DNA of 64,000 nucleotides. Source: Rahnella aceris. GTDB lineage: Bacteria; Pseudomonadota; Gammaproteobacteria; Enterobacterales; Enterobacteriaceae. Numbering within the stretch: the stretch's first letter is position 1; each line of letters opens with the position of its first letter. The DNA is taken from NCBI RefSeq assembly GCF_011684115.1, contig NZ_JAADJV010000005.1:262916-326915 (forward strand), read 5' to 3'. The position numbers were made by a program, and so were the translations under genes. The notes beneath the pieces were generated by a model that searched no databases, had not been told where the DNA came from, and saw only the letters and a program-made list of their open reading frames with translations. Positions 32,351 to 44,062 of this stretch are shown here, in pieces.

Positions 32351-32399
32351 TGCATTCACATCAAATTACCATGACTACCCCTTTGGTATAATAATTCTC
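32351..32399 (+). promoter_or_regulatory. FNR-type promoter of frdABCD
   Basis: A -10 TATAAT lies at 32387-32392, predicting a start near 32399. The sequence TGCATTCACATCAA at 32351-32364 matches the FNR box TTGATNNNNATCAA with an intact right half and two mismatches on the left. Its centre would be at about -41.5, the classic activation position for FNR. The E. coli frd operon is FNR-activated under anaerobiosis. Confidence 0.65.
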
Positions 32400-32530
32400 T
32401 TACAAACAATAAGAATATCAGCCACCGGGACAGCGCCTGTATGTCATCGGGGTTCACTAACTCTTCGATTATGAAGAGCTTTTCGCGGGTGTTTCAAACC
32501 CGATCTCATTGATGATAGTGGAGGAATGCA

Positions 32531-34330
32531 GTGCAAACCTTTAACGCCGACATTGCAATTATAGGTGCAGGTGGGGCGGGTTTACGCGCAGCAATAGCCG
32601 CAGCGGAAGCCAATCCCAACCTGAATATCGCGTTGATTTCGAAAGTGTACCCAATGCGCAGCCACACCGTGGCGGCCGAAGGCGGTTCTGCCGCTGTGAC
32701 GCAAGATCACGACAGCTTTGATTTTCACTTCCAGGATACCGTTTCCGGAGGCGACTGGCTGTGTGAGCAAGACGTAGTGGATCATTTCGTTCATCAATGC
32801 CCGACTGAAATGGCCCAGCTTGAACTGTGGGGCTGTCCGTGGAGCCGTAAGGATGACGGTTCCGTCAATGTTCGCCGCTTCGGCGGAATGAAGATCGAAC
32901 GCACCTGGTTTGCCGCGGATAAAACCGGCTTCCATATGCTGCACACCCTGTTCCAGACCTCGCTGAAATACCCACAAATCAAACGATTCGATGAGCATTT
33001 CGTCCTCGATATTCTGGTCGATGAAGGCCAGGTACGCGGCGTTGTCGCCATCAATATGATGGAAGGCACACGCGTGCAAATTCGGGCTAACGCCGTGGTC
33101 ATGGCGACCGGCGGCGCAGGCCGTGTTTACCGTTACAACACCAACGGCGGTATCGTCACCGGCGATGGCATGGGCATGGCGTTCCGCCATGGCATTCCGT
33201 TGCGCGACATGGAGTTCGTGCAATATCACCCGACCGGCCTGCCGGGTTCCGGCATCCTGATGACAGAAGGCTGCCGCGGTGAAGGCGGCATTCTGGTCAA
33301 CAAAGACGGTTACCGTTATCTGCAGGATTACGGCATGGGGCCGGAAACCCCTCTGGGCGAGCCGAAAAACAAATACATGGAACTCGGCCCGCGTGACAAA
33401 GTATCACAAGCGTTCTGGCACGAATGGCGCGCCGGACGCACCATCGAAACGCCGCGTGGCGACGTGGTATATCTGGATTTACGCCATCTCGGCGAGAAAA
33501 AACTGCGTGAACGTCTGCCGTTCATCTGCGAACTGGCCAAAGCGTATGTCGGCGTCGATCCGATTACGGACCCGATCCCTGTTCGCCCTACCGCGCACTA
33601 CACCATGGGCGGCATTGAAACCGATGCACAGTGTGAAACCCGTATCAAAGGTCTGTTCGCAGTCGGTGAATGTTCGTCTGTCGGTCTGCATGGCGCCAAC
33701 CGTCTCGGCTCAAACTCACTGGCAGAACTGGTGGTGTTCGGGCGTATGGCCGGTGAAAAAGCGGCAGAACGCGCAGTTGAAGCCAAAGACACCGGCAACA
33801 GCGTCGCGCTCGAAGCGCAGGTGCGTGATATCGAAAACCGTGTTGCCGCGCTGATGGCACAGGAAGGCGACGAAAGCTGGGCCGCCATCCGTGACGAAAT
33901 GGGTCTGGCGATGGAAGAAGGTTGCGGGATTTATCGCACTACCGAGCTGATGCAAAAAACCATCGATAAACTGGCCGAACTGAAAGAACGCTTCAAACGG
34001 GTGAAAATTCAGGATACCTCCAGTGTCTTTAATACCGACCTGCTGTATACCATCGAACTGGGTCATGGCCTGGAAGTAGCAGAATGTATGGCGCATTCCG
34101 CCATCAATCGTCGCGAATCACGCGGCGCCCATCAGCGTCTCGATGAAGGCTGTACCGAACGCGATGACGTGAATTTCCTCAAACATACTCTGGCCTTTTA
34201 TCAGCCAGATTCCGCCCCGCGCCTCGAATATGGCGACGTGAAAATTACCACGCTGCCACCGGCAAAACGCGTGTACGGCGGGGAATCTGAGACTCACGAT
34301 AAAAAAGATAAGGAGCAATCACGTGGCTAA
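32531..34330 (+). CDS. frdA: Fumarate reductase flavoprotein subunit
   Basis: Encodes 599 residues (E. coli 602). Catalytic subunit of the anaerobic menaquinol:fumarate reductase. The FAD-binding start [15 protein letters not shown] is at about 10-24; the covalent FAD histidine lies in [11 protein letters not shown] near 45; the fumarate site includes [18 protein letters not shown], and the C-terminal part includes [12 protein letters not shown]. The start is a GTG at 32531 with GGAGGA upstream. Its end overlaps frdB by 8 nt. First gene of frdABCD. Confidence 0.98.
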   Translation: MQTFNADIAIIGAGGAGLRAAIAAAEANPNLNIALISKVYPMRSHTVAAEGGSAAVTQDHDSFDFHFQDTVSGGDWLCEQDVVDHFVHQCPTEMAQLELWGCPWSRKDDGSVNVRRFGGMKIERTWFAADKTGFHMLHTLFQTSLKYPQIKRFDEHFVLDILVDEGQVRGVVAINMMEGTRVQIRANAVVMATGGAGRVYRYNTNGGIVTGDGMGMAFRHGIPLRDMEFVQYHPTGLPGSGILMTEGCRGEGGILVNKDGYRYLQDYGMGPETPLGEPKNKYMELGPRDKVSQAFWHEWRAGRTIETPRGDVVYLDLRHLGEKKLRERLPFICELAKAYVGVDPITDPIPVRPTAHYTMGGIETDAQCETRIKGLFAVGECSSVGLHGANRLGSNSLAELVVFGRMAGEKAAERAVEAKDTGNSVALEAQVRDIENRVAALMAQEGDESWAAIRDEMGLAMEEGCGIYRTTELMQKTIDKLAELKERFKRVKIQDTSSVFNTDLLYTIELGHGLEVAECMAHSAINRRESRGAHQRLDEGCTERDDVNFLKHTLAFYQPDSAPRLEYGDVKITTLPPAKRVYGGESETHDKKDKEQSRG

Positions 34331-35057
34331 AATGCGCAGCCTGAAGGTTGAGATCATGCGCTACAACCCGGAAACGGACAGCGCGCCGCATCCGGTGGTG
34401 TATGACGTGCCTTTCGATGAAACAACGTCACTGCTCGATGCTCTGGGCTACATCAAAGATCATCTGGCCGCTGACCTTTCCTATCGCTGGTCGTGCCGTA
34501 TGGCAATCTGCGGCTCGTGCGGCATGATGGTGAATAGGGTGCCGAAGCTGGCGTGCAAAACCTTCCTGCGGGAATATCCGGACGGTATGCAGATTGAGGC
34601 GCTGGGGAACTTCCCGGTGGAACGTGATCTGGTGGTCGATATGACCCACTTTATCGAAAGCCTCGAAGCCATCAAACCTTACATTATCGGCAATACCCGC
34701 ACGATCGGCGAAGGCCCGGGCAAGCAAACTCCGGCGCAAATGGAGAAATATCACCAGTTCTCCGGCTGTATCAACTGTGGTTTATGTTATGCCGCCTGCC
34801 CGCAGTTTGGACTGAATCCTGAATTCATCGGCCCGGCAGCTATCACGCTGGCGCATCGCTACAACCTCGATAACCGTGACCACGGCAAAGCACAACGTAT
34901 GCCACAGCTCAACAGTCAGAATGGTGTCTGGAGTTGTACGTTCGTCGGTTATTGCTCCGAAGTCTGTCCGAAGCACGTCGACCCTGCCGCCGCCATTCAG
35001 CAAGGCAAAGTCGAAAGTTCGAAAGACTTCATGATCGCAAGGCTGAGACCGCAATGA
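34323..35057 (+). CDS. frdB: Fumarate reductase iron-sulfur subunit
   Basis: Encodes 244 residues. It passes electrons from menaquinol to FrdA through [2Fe-2S], [4Fe-4S] and [3Fe-4S] clusters. The plant-ferredoxin-type cysteines are in [13 protein letters not shown] and the following LACKTF; the second and third clusters use [13 protein letters not shown] and [11 protein letters not shown]. The start is a GTG inside the end of frdA, preceded by AAGGAG, so translation is probably coupled. frdC follows after 11 nt. Confidence 0.98.
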   Translation: MAKMRSLKVEIMRYNPETDSAPHPVVYDVPFDETTSLLDALGYIKDHLAADLSYRWSCRMAICGSCGMMVNRVPKLACKTFLREYPDGMQIEALGNFPVERDLVVDMTHFIESLEAIKPYIIGNTRTIGEGPGKQTPAQMEKYHQFSGCINCGLCYAACPQFGLNPEFIGPAAITLAHRYNLDNRDHGKAQRMPQLNSQNGVWSCTFVGYCSEVCPKHVDPAAAIQQGKVESSKDFMIARLRPQ

Positions 35058-35068
35058 GGGAGGAAAAT

Positions 35069-35479
35069 ATGACGACTCAAAGTACGGGCAGCAAACGTAA
35101 ACCCTACGTGCGTGAGATGAAAGCCAGCTGGTGGAAAAATTTACCGTTCTACCGTTTTTATATGCTGCGTGAGGGCACGGCGGTTCCGGCAGTATGGTTC
35201 AGTCTCTTACTGCTGGCAGGGGTTTGCTCGTTACGTAACGGGCCTGAAAGCTGGGCGGGTTTTGTGAATTTTCTGCAAAATCCGGTGGTCTTGCTGATTA
35301 ACCTGATCGCCCTGCTTGCGGCCCTGTTGCATACCAAAACCTGGTTCGAACTGGCACCGAAAGCCTCCATCCTGGTGGTGAAAGGTAAAAAGATGGGACC
35401 TGAACCGGTGATTGCCGGTTTCTGGGGCGTGACGATCGTTGTGACGCTGGTTGTTCTCGTCATCGCACTGTTTCTTTAA
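35069..35479 (+). CDS. frdC: Fumarate reductase membrane anchor subunit C
   Basis: Encodes 136 residues with three membrane helices. With FrdD it anchors the FrdAB heterodimer and forms the quinone sites; the conserved [28 protein letters not shown]-terminal region is recognisable, in particular the segment [16 protein letters not shown]. The start at 35069 follows GGAGG; an ATG at 35054 overlapping the frdB stop is possible but would add five residues. A glutamate near position 30 (REGTAVP) corresponds to the quinone-linked Glu29 of E. coli. Confidence 0.97.
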   Translation: MTTQSTGSKRKPYVREMKASWWKNLPFYRFYMLREGTAVPAVWFSLLLLAGVCSLRNGPESWAGFVNFLQNPVVLLINLIALLAALLHTKTWFELAPKASILVVKGKKMGPEPVIAGFWGVTIVVTLVVLVIALFL

Positions 35480-35488
35480 GGAGGCGAC

Positions 35489-35848
35489 ATGAAAAATACT
35501 CTTCCTAAACGTTCAGACGAGCCGGTGTTCTGGGGATTGTTTGGTGCGGGCGGTATGTGGAGCGCAATTTTTGCGCCGGTGATGATTCTGCTGGTGTGCT
35601 TCCTGCTGCCGCTGGGCTTTTTCCCCGGCGACGCACTGAGCTATCCACGCGTGCTGGCATTTGCGCAAAGCGGGATCGGGCGTCTGTTCCTGCTGCTGAT
35701 GATCGTGCTGCCTCTGTGGTGCGGTCTGCACCGGATCCATCACTGCATGCACGACCTGAAGATCCACGTTCCGGCCGGAAAATGGGTGTTCTACGGGCTG
35801 GCGACGATCTTAAGTATCGTCACCCTTATCGTGCTGATCCGCCTCTGA
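35489..35848 (+). CDS. frdD: Fumarate reductase membrane anchor subunit D
   Basis: Encodes 119 residues, the E. coli length, with three hydrophobic helices. Conserved [17 protein letters not shown] begins the protein and [13 protein letters not shown] lies in the last third. It completes the quinol-binding membrane domain. GGAGG precedes the start. The operon ends at a strong hairpin 21 nt after the stop. Confidence 0.97.
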   Translation: MKNTLPKRSDEPVFWGLFGAGGMWSAIFAPVMILLVCFLLPLGFFPGDALSYPRVLAFAQSGIGRLFLLLMIVLPLWCGLHRIHHCMHDLKIHVPAGKWVFYGLATILSIVTLIVLIRL

Positions 35849-35868
35849 TCCGCAAAGATCTGACTTTC

Positions 35869-35897
35869 CAGCGGCCATCTCTCTGGCCGCTGTTTTC
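35869..35897 (+). terminator. Terminator of frdABCD
   Basis: Perfect 9-bp stem CAGCGGCCA/TGGCCGCTG with a 6-nt loop followed by TTTT. In E. coli the equivalent structure is the ampC attenuator, but here the next gene is blc and no ampC is present. Confidence 0.9.
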
Positions 35898-35972
35898 ATT
35901 CTTTATCCGCAGGTTTTCCCTTTTTCTTTTTTGTTACCTACACTTAGAGAACATACTAAGGAAGGAAACTCC

Positions 35973-36497
35973 ATGCGTATCTGGTCAAAACTCAGCGTTA
36001 TCATCACAGCACTTATGTCAGTCGCGTGCAGCGTAACGCCGCCTGCTGACGTCAAAGTCGTCAATAATTTCGAACTCACCCGCTATCTCGGTACCTGGTA
36101 TGAAGTCGCCAGACTGGACCATAGTTTTGAAAGCGGACTGGAACGCGTCACCGCCAATTACAGCCTGCGCGATGATGGCGGCGTAAAAGTGATTAATCGC
36201 GGGTTTAATCCGCAGAAGAATAAATGGCAGGAAAGTGAGGGCAAAGGTTACTTCACCGGATCACCTGCGCGCGCGGCGCTGAAAGTGTCATTCTTCGGTC
36301 CGTTCTATGGCGGTTATAACGTCATAGAACTGGATAAAGATTATCGTTACGCGCTGGTCTGCGGACCGGATAAAAGCTATCTGTGGATCCTGTCCCGTAC
36401 GCCAACGCTGGATGACAGCGTGAAGCAGCAACTTCTGCAAACGGCGCAGCAGTACGGATTTGATACCAGCAAACTGGTGTGGGTGAAACAGCCTTGA
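35973..36497 (+). CDS. blc: Blc, outer-membrane lipocalin
   Basis: Encodes 174 residues. It is a bacterial lipocalin anchored in the outer membrane that binds lysophospholipids and fatty acids. A lipoprotein signal ends at a cysteine near residue 19 (SVACS). The lipocalin motif RYLGTWYEVARLDH follows, then TANYSLRDDGG, FFGPFYGGYNVIELD and YLWILSRTP, all close to E. coli Blc. The start at 35973 has AAGGAAGG upstream. In E. coli sugE lies between blc and the entericidin genes; it is absent here. Confidence 0.95.
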   Translation: MRIWSKLSVIITALMSVACSVTPPADVKVVNNFELTRYLGTWYEVARLDHSFESGLERVTANYSLRDDGGVKVINRGFNPQKNKWQESEGKGYFTGSPARAALKVSFFGPFYGGYNVIELDKDYRYALVCGPDKSYLWILSRTPTLDDSVKQQLLQTAQQYGFDTSKLVWVKQP

Positions 36498-36524
36498 TGC
36501 TTACACCATAAAACTCGCGCCATA

Positions 36525-36558
36525 AAAACAACACTGCCTGCATCAACGTGCAGGCAGA
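36525..36558 (-). terminator. Terminator of ecnB
   Basis: Perfect 9-bp stem CTGCCTGCA/TGCAGGCAG (36534-36557) with a 6-nt loop. On the minus strand TGTTGTTTTT follows. It also lies behind the convergent blc, where the downstream tract is less T-rich. Confidence 0.8.
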
Positions 36559-36586
36559 CATCAGTTTACTTAACGTTATTCGCTCG

Positions 36587-36721
36587 CTATTGCGCGCTTT
36601 TCTGAATGGCTTCCCCACCGGCAGACACATCTTCACCTACGCCACGCGTGGTGTTGCAGGCTGTTAAGGCAGAAGACAAGATAAGAACAGACAAGATAGC
36701 GAGGATACTTTTCTTCAGCAT
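36587..36721 (-). CDS. ecnB: Entericidin B, small lipoprotein
   Basis: Encodes 44 residues. The signal peptide ends at the lipobox LTAC near residue 20-23, and the mature part is [19 protein letters not shown], nearly the E. coli EcnB sequence. EcnB is a bacteriolytic lipoprotein paired with the antidote-like EcnA and produced in stationary phase. The start at 36721 follows AAGGAG; a longer in-frame reading to 36895 has no support. It lies 118 nt downstream of ecnA. Confidence 0.93.
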   Translation of the reverse strand: MLKKSILAILSVLILSSALTACNTTRGVGEDVSAGGEAIQKSAQ

Positions 36722-36839
36722 ATAAATCTCCTTCCTATAAGAGAATGTAAAGTACGACACTTTTAGTGTAGCTAATTTTCTGGATATAGAAGGGAACAGG
36801 CAGGATTTTAAGACATTTGGTAAAACGAGGCTGAAGGGA

Positions 36840-36968
36840 TCAGCCTGCTTTGGAAATTGCGCCACCCAGATGCTGGATGTCTTCACCGAAACCATGAACC
36901 GTGTTGCAGCCGGATAACGAAGCCAGCAGCATCACTGAAACCACGATAAACATCATCTTCTTCAACAT
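36840..36968 (-). CDS. ecnA: Entericidin A, small lipoprotein
   Basis: Encodes 42 residues: a signal peptide with lipobox LSGC and the mature motif [19 protein letters not shown], typical of EcnA. In E. coli EcnA is described as the antidote to EcnB. The ATG at 36968 was chosen; another ATG three codons upstream is possible, as the GGGA site sits between acceptable distances for both. The ecnA-ecnB tandem follows efp as in E. coli. Confidence 0.9.
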   Translation of the reverse strand: MLKKMMFIVVSVMLLASLSGCNTVHGFGEDIQHLGGAISKAG

Positions 36969-37063
36969 GGTAAACATAATCCCATTCAACAAGTTGGGGC
37001 TGGAAAGCTGCGACAGGCATTCACCTGTGGCAGCTTTCATCCGGCGTAATAAGTATTGAGAAC

Positions 37064-37630
37064 TTATTTAACGCGGGAAACGTATTCGCCAGAGCGGGTG
37101 TCACAACGGACGATTTCGCCGATCTGCACGAATAATGGCACTTTAACCACAGCGCCGGTGCTCAGGGTCGCTGGCTTACCGCCGGTACCTGCGGTATCAC
37201 CTTTCAGGCCAGGATCAGTGTCCACAACTTCAGCTTCGATGAAGTTTGGTGGCTGAACAGCGATAGGACGGCCATCCCACAGCGTCACGATACATTCTGC
37301 GTTGTCCTGCAGCCATTTAGAGGCGTCAGAAACAGTTTTCTCTTCAACCTGATGCTGTTCGAAAGTCTCAGGGTGCATGAAGTGGTAGAACTCACCGTCG
37401 TTGTAGAGGTAGTTCATGTTGGTATCTACAACATCAGCGCCTTCGCATGAGTCAGTAGATTTGAAGGTTTTTTCTACACGGGAACCGGTCAGCAGACGAC
37501 GCATTTTAACGCGTGCGAAAGCCTGGCCTTTGCCTGGTTTTACGAATTCACTGGATTCGATAGCGTAAGGCTCGCCCTCGAACATGATTTTAAGACCCGG
37601 ACGGAAATCGTTGCTAGAATAAGTCGCCAT
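37064..37630 (-). CDS. efp: Elongation factor P
   Basis: Encodes 188 residues, as in E. coli. EF-P rescues ribosomes stalled at consecutive prolines. The modified residue Lys34 is present in the loop [12 protein letters not shown]; it should receive beta-lysine from EpmA. The three OB-like domains follow, with [17 protein letters not shown] in domain III. The start codon is 38 nt from that of the divergent epmB, so the two genes share one short regulatory region. Confidence 0.98.
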   Translation of the reverse strand: MATYSSNDFRPGLKIMFEGEPYAIESSEFVKPGKGQAFARVKMRRLLTGSRVEKTFKSTDSCEGADVVDTNMNYLYNDGEFYHFMHPETFEQHQVEEKTVSDASKWLQDNAECIVTLWDGRPIAVQPPNFIEAEVVDTDPGLKGDTAGTGGKPATLSTGAVVKVPLFVQIGEIVRCDTRSGEYVSRVK

Positions 37631-37668
37631 GATGGCCCTCTAATTTTAAACTGGTATTAGCCAAAAAA

Positions 37669-38697
37669 ATGGCAAACATTGTAACCCTAAACACGCCATT
37701 TAGAGAAGATTGGTTGTATCAACTCGGCGATGTTATCACTGACCCGGATGAACTGCTTACTCTTCTGGCACTTAACGACAATGCAGAACTGCAAAGTGGG
37801 CGTGAAGCCCGTCGTTTGTTCCCGCTTCGCGTGCCCCGCGCCTTTGTGGCACGTATGCAGCCGGGCGATCCACAGGATCCTTTATTGCTTCAGGTATTGA
37901 CCGCACGCGAGGAATTTATTGCCGCGCCGGGCTTTACCACTGACCCGCTTGATGAACAACGCAGCGTTGTTCCGGGTCTGTTGCACAAGTATAGCAATCG
38001 CGCCCTGTTACTGGTGAAAGGCGGATGTGCGGTAAATTGCCGCTACTGTTTCCGTCGTCATTTCCCGTATCAGGACAACCAGGGAAATAAGGCTAACTGG
38101 GTTCAGGCGCTGGATTATATCCGCACTCGCCCGGAACTCGATGAAATTATTTTCTCCGGTGGTGATCCGCTGATGGCCAAGGATCATGAACTCGACTGGT
38201 TGATCGGTGAACTCGAAGAGATCGCGCACATTAAGCGGCTGCGTATTCATACCCGTTTGCCGGTGGTTATCCCTGCACGTATCACGGATTCCTTCTGCCA
38301 GCGCCTTGAAAAATCACGTCTTCAGGTGCTGATGGTGACGCATATCAATCACGCCAATGAGATTGATAATGCATTGCGCGCCAGCATGGCGAAGCTGAAA
38401 AGCCATGGCGTGACGCTGCTCAATCAGAGCGTGCTGCTGCGGGGCGTTAATGATTCTGCTGATGTGCTGGCGACACTGAGCAACGCGCTGTTTGACGCGG
38501 GTATTTTGCCTTACTACATCCACGTGCTGGATAAAGTACAGGGTGCGGCGCATTTCATGGTGAACGACGACGAAGCGCGCGTCATTATGAAAGGGCTGAT
38601 GAGTAAAGTGTCAGGTTATATGGTACCGAAACTGACCCGTGAAATTGGCGGCGAGCCGAGCAAAACCATTCTGGATCTGCGGCTGAAGCAGTCTTAA
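37669..38697 (+). CDS. epmB: EpmB, lysine 2,3-aminomutase for EF-P modification
   Basis: Encodes 342 residues, as in E. coli YjeK. A radical SAM, PLP-dependent aminomutase that converts lysine to (R)-beta-lysine for EpmA. The cluster motif CAVNCRYCFRRHFPY is near residue 120. IFSGGDPLMAKDHELDW and the PLP-lysine region EIGGEPSKT near the C-terminus are conserved. It lacks the long C-terminal domain of clostridial aminomutases. Divergent from efp. Confidence 0.97.
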   Translation: MANIVTLNTPFREDWLYQLGDVITDPDELLTLLALNDNAELQSGREARRLFPLRVPRAFVARMQPGDPQDPLLLQVLTAREEFIAAPGFTTDPLDEQRSVVPGLLHKYSNRALLLVKGGCAVNCRYCFRRHFPYQDNQGNKANWVQALDYIRTRPELDEIIFSGGDPLMAKDHELDWLIGELEEIAHIKRLRIHTRLPVVIPARITDSFCQRLEKSRLQVLMVTHINHANEIDNALRASMAKLKSHGVTLLNQSVLLRGVNDSADVLATLSNALFDAGILPYYIHVLDKVQGAAHFMVNDDEARVIMKGLMSKVSGYMVPKLTREIGGEPSKTILDLRLKQS

Positions 38698-38710
38698 CAC
38701 GTTCTTCCAA

Positions 38711-38830
38711 CCCCAAATAATTCAAGTTGCAGGAAGGCGGCAAGTGATGGAGTCCCGATGAGCTTACTCAGGTAAGTGATTCGGGTGACTGAACGTAGCC
38801 AACGCACCTGCGGCTTGAAGTATGAAGGGG
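38711..38830. repeat. ERIC (IRU) repeat element
   Basis: About 120 bp of imperfect palindrome, with ends CCCC...TTCAAGTTGCAGG and CCTGCGGCTTGAAG...GGGG, and the inner core GAGCTTACTCAGGTAAGTGA followed by TTCGGGTGACTGAACG and AGCCAACGCAC. This matches the enterobacterial repetitive intergenic consensus in its conserved core and length. It lies between the convergent ends of epmB and yjeI. Such elements are noncoding and can fold in RNA. Confidence 0.85.
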
Positions 38831-38835
38831 GAACG

Positions 38836-38865
38836 CAAAAAGGGATGCCATTGGCATCCCTTTAG
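38836..38865 (-). terminator. Terminator of yjeI
   Basis: Perfect 11-bp stem AAAGGGATGCC/GGCATCCCTTT (38839-38863) with a 3-nt loop; on the minus strand TTTTT follows. Confidence 0.88.
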
Positions 38866-38885
38866 TATTTATAGCCTTCACGCGA

Positions 38886-39230
38886 CTATGGGCACTTATA
38901 AACCTGACCGACCATTTTGCTGTCAACCGGTGCAAAGCTGGACAGGAAGTTCTGGGACGGGCTGTTGGCACCATAAATGGTGTTGCCGCCCATCGCTGCC
39001 GCTTTGTTACGCAGGTCATTGGCTGCGCCACGCATGGAGCTGCCGTCACCGCCGGTACCGGAGAACCAGTTGCTTTGGGCACCGGTGACTTCGCCAAGCA
39101 ACTGACAATTTGCGCCTGGTTTGTCGTCCGTGAATTTCACCTGCTGGCCCGCTGCATCCAGTTGATGAGTGGTACTGCACCCGGCAAGCAGCGCGATAGC
39201 TGACAGGCCCAGTAACATTTTAATCCGCAT
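38886..39230 (-). CDS. yjeI: YjeI, DUF4156 lipoprotein
   Basis: Encodes 114 residues. The signal peptide ends at lipobox LAGC. The mature protein fits DUF4156, with CQLLGEVTG, SMRGAANDLRNKAAAMGGNTIYG and a C-terminal QVYKCP, matching E. coli YjeI. The family has no firm function. Start choice is between codons at 39242, 39230 and 39218; the ATG at 39230 has the best spacing from GGGGA. Located between epmB and groEL, as in E. coli. Confidence 0.88.
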   Translation of the reverse strand: MRIKMLLGLSAIALLAGCSTTHQLDAAGQQVKFTDDKPGANCQLLGEVTGAQSNWFSGTGGDGSSMRGAANDLRNKAAAMGGNTIYGANSPSQNFLSSFAPVDSKMVGQVYKCP

Positions 39231-39530
39231 CACTTTCCCCATTTGTTTTTGTAATCACATAAAGCCTATCAGAAAACACCTGGCTCTCTTAGGCATCCGT
39301 TGCCACGCATACCCAAGTTTGTGCTATCGGTAAAAATCCGAAATCCACGCAGAAACAAGTCTACACGTTAAAGGCCGGAGACAATGAGAGTTATCTTACT
39401 GAACCTGATAAAAAAGGGTCAAATAAAAAAACCCGGCCTTTACAGACCGGGTTTCTTCAGTACGTTGCCTCAGTGAGCAAAAAAGCCCGCTGATTTTACG
39501 TACCTGCGGATGAACGCAGGGGGATGATGA
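39231..39530. other. 300-bp region between yjeI and groEL
   Basis: This contains the yjeI promoter side and, toward groEL, the groEL terminator (39421-39454). No further gene is supported; a 30-codon frame at 39384-39476 overlaps the terminator and was not accepted. Confidence 0.5.
39421..39454 (-). terminator. Terminator of groESL
   Basis: Stem AAACCCGG/CCGGGTTT with a 10-nt loop, about 75 nt past the groEL stop; TTTTTTTATTT follows on the minus strand. Confidence 0.85.
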
Positions 39531-41189
<1,659 letters not shown>

Positions 41190-41230
41190 TTAAATTCGTT
41201 CTGTTCAGAAAAAAGTGGATCGGGGGACAA

Positions 41231-41605
<375 letters not shown>

Positions 41606-41606
41606 T

Positions 41607-41634
41607 TAATGGGGGCGATACGCAGCCCTTCAAG
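41607..41634 (-). promoter_or_regulatory. Sigma-32 heat-shock promoter of groESL
   Basis: On the minus strand CTTGAAG (41628-41634) and CCCCATTA (41607-41614) are separated by 13 nt, an excellent match to the sigma-32 consensus CTTGAAA-N13-CCCCATNT. It lies about 83 nt ahead of groES, as in E. coli. Confidence 0.9.
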
Positions 41635-41738
41635 GGGAAGAACAGAAAAATTTTCTCTTTTTCTTTCGCTGCTCTGTTGACGAAAATCGACCTTCGCAGT
41701 GCTTCCCAACAATCTTTTAACAATTGAGGCCACAGAGA

Positions 41739-42230
41739 TTAGCGATCGCGGTGCTCTGTGTCGTCATCTTTTTTAGGTGTAACCAGACGTTCCTGCGTTT
41801 CATCCGTCCGCTGGAACTCGCCATCAAAGGTATTCCCCGTTGGCGCGCTGCTCCCCCAGTTACCGCCGGAACGCACAATGTTCAAATGCGGCATCAGTTT
41901 TAGCGTCAGTCGTTTCTGGATGGGTGGCAGCAAAAGCAGCAAACCGAGGAAATCAGTAAAGAAGCCCGGTACCAGCAGCAGGAATCCGGCGATCACCAGC
42001 GAAACACTTTTAACCATCTCGGCTGCCGGGCTTTCCCCAACCGCCAGTTTTTGCTGCAACTGCATAAACGTCTTCATGCCCTGATTCTTCACCAGAGAGA
42101 CACCTACGCAAGAGGTGAAAACAACCAGCAATAACGTTGTTGCCACGCCAACCACCGCAGCCACCTTGATAAATAAGGTGATTTCAATGTAAGCCAGCAG
42201 GAATAACAGTAATAACGGTAACCAGCGCAC
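41739..42230 (-). CDS. fxsA: FxsA, inner-membrane protein
   Basis: Encodes 163 residues (E. coli 158). Hydrophobic segments at about 3-21, 26-45 and 74-105 indicate an inner-membrane protein. Conserved are SLVKNQG, KSVSLVIAGFLLLVPGFFTDFLG and NTFDGEFQR. Extra E. coli FxsA relieves exclusion of phage T7 by the F plasmid; its normal job is unknown. The start is a GTG at 42230 with AAGGAG upstream, matching the E. coli N-terminus. It precedes groES on the same strand and diverges from aspA. Confidence 0.93.
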   Translation of the reverse strand: MRWLPLLLLFLLAYIEITLFIKVAAVVGVATTLLLVVFTSCVGVSLVKNQGMKTFMQLQQKLAVGESPAAEMVKSVSLVIAGFLLLVPGFFTDFLGLLLLLPPIQKRLTLKLMPHLNIVRSGGNWGSSAPTGNTFDGEFQRTDETQERLVTPKKDDDTEHRDR

Positions 42231-42407
42231 CGCATTCTCCTTGTAATTTGGCTCCGGAAGCGCTGTCGCAGCGGCATTCCAAACCCTGAATAAGTGCCTG
42301 CTTGAGATCTTCGCTATCAAAGAAATGCAGGCTGACTACACTGAGATGGTGATCACTCATCATGATTTCAACCACCAGACCTGATTTAATTGAGCAGGTA
42401 AATGAAT

Positions 42408-42423
42408 TGTGAGAATTCTCACA
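42408..42423. promoter_or_regulatory. Perfect CRP site in the fxsA-aspA region
   Basis: TGTGAGAATTCTCACA matches TGTGA-N6-TCACA exactly, and its spacer GAATTC is itself symmetric, giving a 16-bp palindrome. A possible aspA -10 TATGAT at 42495-42500 would put the site at about -91, a known class I position. CRP activates aspA in E. coli. A second candidate -10 (CATAAT, 42554-42559) has an FNR-like half site TTGAT at 42524-42528 upstream. The rest of 42231-42603 shows no supported gene. Confidence 0.85.
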
Positions 42424-42603
42424 GATACTAAAAACATGCACGATAATAGGGCAGGATAGTGATCTTAGTACGTGCAATTCGTCTGAAGCAGCATATGATC
42501 GCCTCCGTTGCTCAAACAACGGTTGATCGTTTTAAATTTACTACGGCCAGTAACATAATTTTAAACATCGCATAACGCATTCAGTACCGAAGAGAAGGTT
42601 CTC

Positions 42604-44040
42604 ATGTCAAACACCATTCGTATCGAGGAAGACCTGCTGGGCACGCGCGAAGTACCGGCAGAAGCTTATTACGGCATTCACACCCTGCGGGCGATTGAAA
42701 ACTTCTATATCAGCAACACCAAGATCAGTGATGTTCCTGAGTTTGTTCGCGGCATGGTGATGGTGAAAAAGGCGGCAGCTCTTGCTAACAAAGAGCTGCG
42801 CACCATTCCACGTCACATTGCGGATATCATTATTCAGGCGTGCGACGAAGTGCTTGATAAAGGCAAATGCATGGACCAGTTCCCTATCGACGTCTATCAG
42901 GGCGGTGCGGGAACCTCGGTAAATATGAACACGAATGAAGTGCTGGCGAACATCGGTCTGGAACTGATGGGACACCAGAAAGGCGATTACCAGTTCCTCA
43001 ATCCAAATGATCATCTGAACAAATGCCAGTCCACCAATGATGCCTACCCTACTGGTTTTCGTATCGCCGTGTACGCGTCCTTGCTGAAACTGGTTGATGC
43101 TATTTCCCAGCTGGGCGACGGTTTTGAGCGTAAAGCGAAGGAATTCGAAAACATCATCAAGATGGGCCGTACACAGTTGCAGGACGCCGTTCCGATGACG
43201 CTCGGTCAGGAATTCCACGCGTTCAACGTGTTGCTCAAAGAGGAAACCCGCAATCTGTTGCGTACCGGCGAATTACTGCTGGAAGTGAACCTCGGGGCGA
43301 CAGCAATCGGTACCCGCCTGAATACGCCGGAAGGTTATCAGCAACTGGCGGTAGAAAAACTTGCAGAAGTCAGCAATCTGGCCTGTGTACCCGCTGAAGA
43401 CCTGATTGAAGCAACGTCCGACTGTGGCGCATACGTGATGGTTCACAGCTCGCTGAAACGTCTGGCCGTGAAGCTTTCTAAAATCTGTAACGACCTGCGT
43501 CTGCTCTCTTCCGGTCCTCGCGCTGGCCTGAATGAAATCAACCTGCCGGAATTACAGGCGGGTTCTTCTATCATGCCAGCCAAAGTGAACCCGGTTATCC
43601 CGGAAGTCGTGAACCAGGTGTGCTTCAAAGTCATCGGTAACGACGTCTGCGTGACGATGGCGGCAGAAGCGGGCCAGCTTCAACTGAACGTCATGGAACC
43701 GGTAATTGGTCAGGCGATGTTTGAGTCAGTGCATATCCTGACTAACGCCTGCTACAATCTGCTCGAAAAATGCATCAACGGCATTACAGCGAACAAAGAA
43801 GTATGTGAGTTCTACGTTTTCAACTCTATCGGCATCGTCACCTACCTTAACCCGTTCATCGGCCACCACAATGGCGATATCGTCGGCAAGATTTGTGCTG
43901 AAACCGGTAAGAGTGTCAGGGAAGTGGTGCTCGAGCGCGGCCTGCTGACTGAGGCGGAGCTGGACGACATTTTCTCCATCGAAAACCTGAAACATCCGGC
44001 TTACAAAGCAAAACGCTATACCGATGAAAATGAACAGTAA
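42604..44040 (+). CDS. aspA: Aspartate ammonia-lyase
   Basis: Encodes 478 residues, the E. coli length. It converts aspartate to fumarate and ammonia, feeding fumarate reductase under anaerobic conditions. The superfamily signature [11 protein letters not shown] near residue 320 forms the lid loop with the catalytic serine. Substrate-binding segments [15 protein letters not shown] and [16 protein letters not shown] are conserved. Upstream lie a perfect CRP site and possible FNR half site. Followed by dcuA with a long hairpin in between. Confidence 0.98.
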   Translation: MSNTIRIEEDLLGTREVPAEAYYGIHTLRAIENFYISNTKISDVPEFVRGMVMVKKAAALANKELRTIPRHIADIIIQACDEVLDKGKCMDQFPIDVYQGGAGTSVNMNTNEVLANIGLELMGHQKGDYQFLNPNDHLNKCQSTNDAYPTGFRIAVYASLLKLVDAISQLGDGFERKAKEFENIIKMGRTQLQDAVPMTLGQEFHAFNVLLKEETRNLLRTGELLLEVNLGATAIGTRLNTPEGYQQLAVEKLAEVSNLACVPAEDLIEATSDCGAYVMVHSSLKRLAVKLSKICNDLRLLSSGPRAGLNEINLPELQAGSSIMPAKVNPVIPEVVNQVCFKVIGNDVCVTMAAEAGQLQLNVMEPVIGQAMFESVHILTNACYNLLEKCINGITANKEVCEFYVFNSIGIVTYLNPFIGHHNGDIVGKICAETGKSVREVVLERGLLTEAELDDIFSIENLKHPAYKAKRYTDENEQ

Positions 44041-44062
44041 CAGACTCAAATACTGACCTTTT

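Noticed and set aside
39384..39476. 30-codon frame with a GGAGA site upstream of it
   Set aside because: It runs through the groESL terminator hairpin on the opposite strand and resembles no known protein.
42184..42360. 58-codon minus-strand frame ahead of and overlapping fxsA
   Set aside because: It overlaps the fxsA start in another frame and shows no recognised motif; the region is better explained as regulatory.
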